Notes under the pieces: model-generated
Seen by the model: the letters and a program-made list of their open reading frames with translations, nothing else
The model's database searches: none
Told to the model about the DNA's origin: nothing
Translations under genes and position numbers: made by a program
Shown here: positions 56,701 to 64,000 of the stretch, in pieces
Layout: each line of letters starts with the position of its first letter
Position numbering within the stretch: position 1 is the stretch's first letter
NCBI GenBank assembly: GCA_000727475.1
Contig: KL647307.1
Location: 77,433 to 141,432 of the forward strand
Length of the DNA stretch: 64,000 nucleotides
Direction of reading: 5' to 3'
From: Sarcocystis neurona
Taxonomy: Eukaryota > Apicomplexa > Conoidasida > Eucoccidiorida > Sarcocystidae

Positions 56701-57739
56701 CTAAATGACTGCACAGGTATAAAATTCGTGGAATGTGGCGACAAAATGTATAAGCACGTATCTGTATATTCGTATTTATTGTCCGTGGAAACTTGTAGGG
56801 ATCGTGCTTGTCGTGAGTACTCACCTGCTCTCAAGCGGGTGGAGAGTACGGCCGCACTGATGATGGCTATGCAGGTGGACACGGACAGAGTTTCGTGAGT
56901 AGATCGGGGGAACTTGCCATTATTCGTCAAACCTCTATCATGGACAGTGCATTCACATATATGTGTAAGCGCATTCATACATTAACACATATGTACGCCA
57001 ATCGGAAGGACGCTGCACCTGGATACTCGCACGTCAACGGTGTTGTGAGTTCGATATGCGTGAGCAGATTCGTGTGAACTGCCCACCCGCATATACGTCA
57101 GTGTGGATGGAGTACAAGTTGAATAATTGGGAGGTTCTACCTTGGGATGTGGTGGGGTTGTATCGTGTCATGAGCCTGATCCCCATTCTGCGGACCAGTA
57201 TTTCGGGGCAGCGGAGCGTGATATCTGTGGCCGTAAAGAACCGCGCCATGGTACCGTTTCCTGCGCAGAAGTTCGGTTTACGTTGTGGGAACCCCCACAC
57301 CTCTGCGAATCGGCAAAACAGATTTATCTCCAAAGGAATATGAAGCGCTGGCCGATAAAGAGGCTACTGGCTGTTTCTAAGCTTACTCACAGGGTGTGGG
57401 GCATGAGTCCGGCAGGGTGCGCACTGTCATTCTACCTCCGTAAGAACCAGTTCTGCTCAAGCACAAGTCAAGCTGAGCGTGGCTCGCACGCTCCTTGCCC
57501 GAACACAGTATGTTAGCCACCGATAAGGTTTGGCCCCTCAGCAGCAAAATCAGGACGTGACTGTAGAGAGTTGCCGCTGCGTGGTTCTTGTAACTCCCTC
57601 CTTAGACACGGCGCGGCGGCTGGATGCGGCACAAGAGTCGCCGCGTAACTTCGCGAAAAGGGTTGCAGCAAAAAACGGACTTTTAAAGACGCTCGAACAC
57701 AGAGTCGCCGCCGTTCGCGCCGTAATGCATAAGGGTTAA
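53730..57739 (+). CDS. Multi-exon coiled-coil protein, about 260-300 residues, unknown function
   Basis: Exons: 53730-53877, 54074-54239, 56799-56874 (or to 56894), possibly 56948-57044, 57175-57439 and 57606-57739. All phases agree; donors are GTGAGC, GTAAGT, GTGGAC (or GTGAGT) and GTAAGA. It starts MMAAASTTPPVSAVPWGKVP and continues RQRFWLLQQQHLLQLRQQEN, VTAFITLLRQRLQVHQQHIR and LTKLRLEAVRYGDVQTRDFT. Then come REYSPALKRVESTAALMMAM and PDPHSADQYFGAAERDICGR, and it closes RNFAKRVAAKNGLLKTLEHR, VAAVRAVMHKG and TAA. Two helical segments look like coiled coils. No family recognised. The 2.6-kb intron before 56799 may hide another exon, and the exon at 56948 is optional because skipping it also keeps frame. 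Confidence 0.5.
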
Positions 57740-58482
57740 GTGAATTTAACGTCACAGTCGAGTCCAAATATTGGATCTAAGTCTACGTGCAAATATACAC
57801 AAATATGAGTCTTCCGTATAAATGAAGAGATGTGAGCGGTACAGACACTCCTGTCACATATCATGCCGAAGCCGTGGTTCCATGAGAAGATATGGCAAAG
57901 GGAGGATTACGTAAGCGCGAGAATGCACACAGCGCTCCCCTGCAGGTGGATCGACCTGTGTATTCAGTAGCAGCGTTGCCACGAGCGTCCTCCGCCATGT
58001 GCTAAACTGATAGATGCCTACCGTGGCTCCTACACGAGCGTGATTCTGTAGTCGTGCACTGTTTGGTTTCCTACGTAGTTCAACATCTGAGCGACGTGAC
58101 CGCACCTTACTGTTGATGACTGACTGCGTGCGCACCCCAGGTAATTGCACGCGGAAAAGTGGGCGTCCCTGGTTGACGAGATGAAACTGGTACCACAGCC
58201 TCTGCTTCAGTAGCCGAAGAAAACTGGAATTCAATGCTTGTTTCCACTGAAAGTCAGCTGTTGCCGCCGGTTCTTAGTTTCACCCTCCTAGCTATTCTCT
58301 CGCTGTCCTTCAGTACCACCTTCTCGTGCATTTGATAACACATCCTATTAAGCGGAAGATATGCAAGATTGAGTGCTTTCCGAACTACCAAAAATAATGC
58401 GGCGTGAATCCATGGCTGCTGCACGGGCCGTTCTTAGTGCAGCGGAGAACAGCCGGAAAAAAAAAGTTCCGTATAAATGATT
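57740..58482. other. Spacer, nothing supported
   Basis: Region between convergent genes. A 126-codon minus-strand frame at 57854-58234 has no further support. Confidence 0.5.
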
Positions 58483-60342
58483 TCACATCGTCGTCCCGAG
58501 CGTCATGCGTTCATCACCAGAAACTAGTAGCTTGTTCGTAAAGTCTCCCTCTGCGGAAGTAGCACTTTCTATGCTGCCCAATGTGGTGTGCTTCCGCGTG
58601 TGCTCTAGCAGCATCGCTTCTGCAGCTGCTTGTGTGTCTCCGGAACGCCTGAGCCACGCCAATCTTGCATGCACTCGACATGCGTTTGCAATGGTGTAGA
58701 TCAACGTTTCTCTCTGCATGGGAGCGGGCGTTTATCATTCCCTGGTTTTCTTGTTGACACAGAAATACGCGAGCTGAGTTGGCGTCCGCTGCTGCTGCCT
58801 GATCAGGGTCACATGCGTCTCCGCAGCGAGACACACTACCTCCTTATGCATGCTCCGGTATGGAACGGACACGGGTAGGGAAGTAGGAATTATTTCCCCT
58901 TTCTGGTGCAAAGAATTCCCTGTTCGCTTATCGTCTGTGTGTTCTGCACCCTTCGGCTCCCGCGTTGCTGCAGCTAGCTTCAACTAGCGGAATCGCGTCT
59001 TCTGAATTCTACCCATCACGTTGTCTCTTCGATTTGTGACTACTCATCGCTTAGAAAGATGTACCAAAGCCCCCGCGGCTTCGCCTCCATTGCTGTCGGT
59101 TCATGAGGCGCGACACCTCCTTTTCACTGACACATGTCTTCTTCGCCCAACTTTAAACTCCAGCTTTTGCGGGACACGACGTCTCAACTCTTCCTGTCTT
59201 GTGGCGAGCGGCGCATCTGGACTCACGACGGTGTAGTCCACCGGGTAAACTCCATACCGTCCACTCGACTCCCCGGTTCTGCGCTGCAACAATCTACACA
59301 TCCCGTGTCCTGCGCCACAGGAACATAGAAAGACTAATCTGCACTAGTATCTCTCACATATCTGTGGTGATTTTCCAGTAGGCTTGTAAAACGAGCGCAG
59401 CAGGTGGGGCGAAGAAATGGCGTTTGGAGTCTCGGCAGATCCGTCCACGGAATACTCATCTATTTCTGCTAGGAATCCAAGTAACTGTCGCCTATCGGCC
59501 TTTGTGAAGGGCGTTCGCAGTGCGTAGTTCGCCCGTAAGCAGCCGCGCCGCCTATCCACGGCACATCGCTACGGCGAATTGAATGTGGGGCACACCCGTA
59601 GAAAAAGAAGTATATGCAGCATTGCTCTTCTGAAGTTACAGTATACTGCGTCGTCTTTGTCTGCGGACGGATAAAGCACGTGATGCAGATAGTCACTAAG
59701 CAGCCGTGTGACAGCAGCGAAATTTTTCAGACGTAACCGTGCCCTTCCCGACTGCGAGCTCGACGCTCAGCAGGACGTACGACGAGGTGCAAGACGTCTG
59801 CGTGCGGCATTGATCGTCGCCCGTCTGATGTGTTGCTGAGCTCCACCTTACGCACTCATTCGTACGTACTTTTCTTGTAGCCTTCCTCTCGGTCTTACTT
59901 GCTACAAATATAAAAGGAGATACGTACGTGTGCAAAATTCCGGGTATCATAGGCTGGACGCTCTTTCTACCGAACTCGTGGAACGCGTCTTGTGTTTAGG
60001 ACTGCAGGGTGGGTATTTAGATGTTAACTGGTGCGCACCGCCTGCAGCTCCGTACGCATGTCACCGCGTAGCCCAGTGTCTGCGTACGCCGTCTCAAAGA
60101 AAATATTACCGGGCGACCCCTGGCACCACGTCTTGTCACGAACTGCATCTTACGACTGGCACCGTAGGCGTCGGCAGCGGCACCACCTTCTGAAACGTAG
60201 ACGGCAGAAATGCGAGCTGCAGCAGGAGACGTTGTAGCGGACGCCGCGCGATTTTCGCGAGGAACGAGCATCGACAGAAGAGCACTCGTAGCAGCGAACG
60301 AACTGCAGCCGCACTGCCTAGGAGTCGTCGGCTGTCTGCCAT
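58483..60342 (-). CDS. Five-exon gene, 246 residues, unknown function
   Basis: Exons 60154-60342, 59358-59499, 59134-59249, 58840-58902 and 58483-58713 join with phases 0, 1, 0, 0, giving 246 codons and a TGA. The start ATATGGC has good context: MADSRRLLGSAAAVRSLLRV, an Arg-rich amphipathic N-terminus that could be a mitochondrial presequence. Then ADRRQLLGFLAEIDEYSVDG, YPVDYTVVSPDAPLATRQEE, KGEIIPTSLPVSVPYRSMHK and RETLIYTIANACRVHARLAW, ending AMLLEHTRKHTTLGSIESAT and DERMTLGTTM. There are no homopolymer tracts. An upstream in-frame ATG at 60444 would add 34 residues. Further exons in the 654-base first intron are possible (59696-59950 is open on this strand). I do not recognise the protein. 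Confidence 0.55.
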
Positions 60343-60520
60343 ATTCTCGAGAGAGTCTGTAAGCCTTTCTTGTACGTGGGACGTTTCTTCAGATGGAGGA
60401 AAAGCTCGTCTTAGTCCTCTCTGGTGTACATTGCAACGCGACATGCAGCGCGGTTGTATTTCACTCTGAGCGGTGGGAAGTTGGGGAAAATGTAAGACGC
60501 AGGAGGGGAAAGGCTATGTA

Positions 60521-63189
60521 ATGATGTTTGCGTGTCTTTGTCAATCTTTGCACATTCGCTGTTTTTCTTCGACTCTTCCTCACTTTATTCGGACGTCCGC
60601 CGCTGTTGCTGTCTGTGTGCACTGCACGGCTGTTTGTCGCATCCACGGCGGCGGCCGTGCTTCTCCCCGCCTCCTGTGCTGCTGTGCGACGACGGAGGCC
60701 AGGAGCACGGGAACAGTGATAACGTCCACTGATGTGAAAGCAGCAGGAGCGACAGCAACAGCGGAGAGACCAACCGCAGCGGGGGCCGTAAAAAGCCGAG
60801 ACGCCACGGAGAGGCACTCCGCAGGAACCCACGCACTAGCAGCTGCAGTAGGACTCACAGAGAAAATAGAAGCAGCAGCGGAAACAGGAGGAGGACCCGC
60901 AGAAGGGGGACCGGCAGAAGGAGGACCTGCCGAAGGAGGATCCGCAGAAGGAGGATCCGCAGAAGGGGGACCTGCAGAAGGGGGACCCGCAGAAGGGGGA
61001 CCCCGAGGAGGAGGACCGACGGCAGCTGCAGTGGGAGCGGCCAGACTGCCCGCTCCAGATGTCACAGCAAGAGTAAATGTGCGAAGAAGTACAGTGAACT
61101 TATGGGACTGTGCGGCAGCGGAGAAGCCGGCAGATGTCGGAGTGGGGGCCCCCTGGAATGGAAAAGAGAGAGCCTGTTTAGGACAAGGAGAAGCGCCGAC
61201 GCACGGCAGGACTGCACTGGAGGAGAGAACGCTTAAAAGTGGATGGTGTGGTGAGAGACGGAACTACCCGAAGGCGTATTTTGAACTCCCTAGGTTTCTT
61301 CGGTGTTTCTCTACAACAGAAGTCAGAAGGTGGCTGCTGCGCAGAAGTACCGCACCTGTACTGCCTGAGTCTTTTCTTTCTCAAACTTCTTCACGAACTG
61401 TAGGGCAGCAGCACCATGAGGGCGTGCAGCAGCCGCAGCGGCGCGGGCCGCAGCAGCCGGGAGAACCGCAACAGCAGCAGCGTGTCTCCTTGCGTGTTTC
61501 TGAGGGCGGTGGACAGTCACTACCACAGGATCGACACTGGCAGGAGTGTCCACCGCAGCACCAGCTGCAGCAGCGGGATGGCGTTGAGAAGCAGGAGGTG
61601 CAGCGACACAGATACGATGAAGCCACGCAGCAGCAGCAGCAGTCGGCAAATACGCAGCCCAGCGCGGAGTATCCACGACGGCGTGTGGGAGAGTCGCAGT
61701 CACTTGACGCGTCAGGGCTGAAAGAAGGAGCGCAGCAGCAGCAGCAGGCCCCATCTGGCCCAACATTGTCTTCTTCCGCGTTTTCCTCTGTAGAAAATGC
61801 GAGTCCCTCGCGGCCAACAACCGGCGTCGCCACGTCTGCAGCACCAGGCATTGCAGCGCCTGTGCGCACCCGGACGAAAGCAACGGGCGAATTGCCGACT
61901 CGTCGAGTGCAGTTGGAGGCAGCAAACATCAGTGACGCTGCAGCAGATGAAGCTTCAGGGTGGAGAGAAACGGAGAAGGGTGTCTGCTCGTTTTCGGCTT
62001 TCTCCCCCCCTTGGACGCCGGCGAGGCATCCTTCTGACCGCAGGCGACCTGCGCCGGACCGGCAGGCTGCGGCGGTCGCTGCTGCGAACAAGCTGCTCGC
62101 GCAAATTCAAGCGCTGGAGGATCTTAGCCAGGAGAACGGCAGCGCAGATCGAAGACAAAGAATCGATAGCAGCAGCAGCGGTCGTACAGGCTTTCCTCGT
62201 CCGTCCCCTGGGCGTGTGCTGCAGCTCCTCGCAGAGTATGACGCTCTTTTGGCAGCACAAGCAGCGACAACGACGAGCCAGGGGTCCGCCGTCCACCAAC
62301 CGAACGACCCTGACGATGGACTAGGTAGGGAATCCAGAGGACGTACAGAAGAGGCAGCCACACCGGGAAGGACTTGGGCTGCCACGGGAGGACGCCGCAC
62401 CTCCACAGCAGCGACACCGACGCCAATCAAAGGAGAAGGCTCACCTATTTACGACAACACAGCGAAGCCGCTTCCCGTCACGCTCAGCGTCAGCGTACTA
62501 AGTAAGCTGCTGCCTAGCGGTAAATGCGCACCTGTCGACACCTCCCGCCGAGTGTTCAGGTCCTTTTGTATTGCAGGGGAAACGCATATATGTGTACACA
62601 TGCGCTGGTTCATGTGTACCGGTCCGCCGGCGGACGCACCTTTTTACTTCCCTGCGGACATCCACCGCTGCTGTCTCCTTCCTCCCCCACGTTAGCGACC
62701 ACACGCGTACGTCACCCGTGACCATATACATATATATATATATATACATATATATGTATGTATATATATGCATATAAACACGTGATGCATCAATGTCATT
62801 TTCGAACGACGGAGAGTAGAGGCACACAGCAGCGCTGAAAGACTGGAAGACGGTGTTTTGGCTTCCATTCGTGTCCTGCGCGAGATAGTACGAGTGACGC
62901 TGCTGTTAAATGTATGTGCCGGACGCTCCTGCTGCTGCGGATGCTTTGCTGCTGGGGATGCTTTGCTGCTGCGGATGCGCTGCTGCTACGGATGCACCTG
63001 CGGATGCAGACGCTTTTGCTGCTACTGCTGCAGGTCGTGCCGTTGTTCTTGTCATTGGTCCAGCGCACATGCAGGGACTGTGTACAGTATGGCAGCAGCT
63101 GCTGCATCAGGCGGTGTCTGTGCCATGTGCCGGAGGGCTGCGTCTTCTGTACCTTCTGGAGCATCGGTGTGTCGCGGGGCGGCCGCAGC
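60521..63189 (+). CDS. Gln/Gly-rich protein with 5-residue tandem repeats, at least two exons
   Basis: The large exon opens at the ATG pair 60521/60524 and is open to 62695; likely donors are ACTAA|GTAAGC at 62501 or CTAG|GTAGGG at 62324, both phase 1. Residues ~120-165 are eight GGPAE-type repeats. AYFELPRFLRCFSTTEVRRW near 260 is a structured-looking segment. Long Gln runs follow, then AAANKLLAQIQALEDLSQEN and PGRVLQLLAEYDALLAAQAA, both helical. A second exon 63034-63189 (GCTGCAG| to CAGC|GTGAGG) joins in phase 1 and reads RAVVLVIGPAHMQGLCTVWQ, QLLHQAVSVPCAGGLRLLYL. The Cys-rich N-terminus (MFACLCQSLHIRCFSSTLPH) might be an organelle-targeting sequence. The helical repeats would suit an organellar RNA-binding helical-repeat protein, but that is speculation. 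Confidence 0.55.
60896..61014 (+). repeat. 15-bp coding minisatellite (GGPAE), eight units
   Basis: Units such as GGACCTGCAGAAGGG repeat in frame, giving PAEGG x3, SAEGG x2, PAEGG x2 and a final PRGGG. Third-position changes between units show that it has been diverging without breaking the frame. Confidence 0.95.
62723..62777. repeat. (TA)n microsatellite
   Basis: TATATA and ATGTATATAT simple sequence, inside the inferred intron between 62502 and 63033. Confidence 0.9.
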
Positions 63190-63668
63190 GTGAGGGCCTC
63201 ATTCGTTGAACACCGAGAGGATGTCGCCTGCCACATCCACGCGCTCCTCGTCTCTGTTTGTGCCCCACTTTCTGTGTAAGTCCGCAGTCGAGGTGCACTG
63301 CTTGCTTGTGTCTGCCTGCACGTCGGCCGGACTGCTGGCAGCCTTGCGACCGACTGTAGCAAACCAGGGATAGGCCCTTCTTCAAATATACGTGAACACT
63401 ATATATGTATACACGGATGCACATCTACGTATGTATGTATATGTGCGTGGAAGTCTATCCGTGCGTGCGTCGTTCCTCTTTGTATCCTTCTGTAAATTTC
63501 TCTGCGTCTTCCTCGTTTCCTCCTTCTGTACACGTCTACACGCGTGAGTGCCCGTGTTAGTGCTGCCTGTTGGAGTTGGCTCTTGTGTTGTGGGGTCTGT
63601 TCTGCGCGTGCCTTTTAGAGTGCTTTGCAAAGTATTCCTTCCCGGCTGGAGACCCGTCTTCGCAGACC
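63190..63668. other. Spacer with TA/TG-rich sequence
   Basis: Contains TATGTATGTATATGTGC simple sequence near 63430. No supported exon. The frame of the next gene is open upstream of its ATG, and a CTTCGCAG at 63657-63666 could be an acceptor. Confidence 0.45.
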
Positions 63669-64000
63669 ATGTTTTATCGCCTTCTGCAACGAGTACTCGC
63701 CGAACTGCGCCAGGCGACAGTGACGCTGGTGACGCGATTCGAGAGTACGTGCTGCCGAGGAAATGTGTCGAGCGGTGCGTTATATACCACTGGAGACGTG
63801 GACCCCGCTGGTGCTGTTTTGTTTCAAGAGGAGGATGAGGCCTCGGTGAACCAGCAGGCGAGGCACTTGCTGCATTTACTGCTCTCCACTGTCGAGAGCC
63901 TTTGCCTTCTGCAGCAGCAACAGCCCCAACTAGTGCGAGAGGCGCTACAGTTATTTTACGCTGTTTTGCTGCTGAAAAAGCCCACGTTGTGCCAGTCGTC
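63669..64000 (+). CDS. 5' end of an alpha-helical protein gene, cut by right edge
   Basis: An ATG at 63669 (GACCATGTT) opens a frame that is still open at 64000 (110 codons). It reads MFYRLLQRVLAELRQATVTL then VTRFESTCCR, followed by EASVNQQARHLLHLLLSTVE, SLCLLQQQQPQLVREALQLF and YAVLLLKKPTLCQ. The pattern of paired amphipathic helices with a Q-run loop looks like the start of a HEAT/ARM-type repeat protein. Too little remains to name it. It could instead be an exon of the gene ending at 63189. Confidence 0.6.
   Translation, partial: MFYRLLQRVLAELRQATVTLVTRFESTCCRGNVSSGALYTTGDVDPAGAVLFQEEDEASVNQQARHLLHLLLSTVESLCLLQQQQPQLVREALQLFYAVLLLKKPTLCQS

Overview
The window looks like nuclear DNA of a coccidian apicomplexan, most likely an Eimeria species. 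Three things point there: dense CAG/GCA triplet runs that encode long Gln, Ala and Ser tracts inside genes; very large proteins padded with these tracts; and a sharp alternation of repeat-rich blocks (about 1-30 kb, 42-47.7 kb, 60-64 kb) with repeat-poor blocks (about 30-42 kb and 47.7-60 kb). Introns follow GT-AG rules, and many carry (CA)n or (TA)n microsatellites. No bacterial features were seen.

Region 1 (1-28 kb, minus strand) is one enormous gene. It reads from an ATG at 27967 off the left edge. Eleven exons join in frame and encode about 6,775 residues, and they match, in order, roughly the N-terminal 40% of TRRAP/Tra1. TRRAP/Tra1 is the HEAT-repeat PIKK pseudokinase scaffold of SAGA and NuA4/TIP60 acetyltransferase complexes. 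The FAT and kinase-like part must lie beyond the left edge. One exon (10340-20239) is 9.9 kb long.

Region 2 (28-30 kb) is triplet-rich and poorly resolved, probably holding a small minus-strand gene. Region 3 (30-42 kb) is repeat-poor and carries compact genes with tiny exons: a two-exon secreted protein (31497-32046, plus), a four-exon Cys-containing protein (32549-33230, minus), a three-exon protein with paired CxxC motifs (37424-39757, plus) and an exon at 40463-41005 (plus). Region 4 (42468-47564, minus) is a 5.1-kb single-exon gene for a large, low-complexity protein ending in an AAA-type domain whose Walker motifs are destroyed.

Region 5 (47.7-60.4 kb) is repeat-poor. It has diverged ~100-bp repeats near 48.3 and 49.1 kb, a tiny membrane protein (50419-50577, plus), a multi-exon coiled-coil gene (about 53730-57739, plus) and a five-exon gene (58483-60342, minus). 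Region 6 (60.5-64 kb) returns to repeat-rich sequence with a plus-strand Gln/Gly-rich protein and the start of another plus-strand gene running off the right edge.

Exon models were built by hand from splice signals and reading-frame phase. TRRAP is identified from remembered family sequence. Most repeat-poor genes have no recognised function. Open frames opposite triplet repeats are numerous and were discarded.
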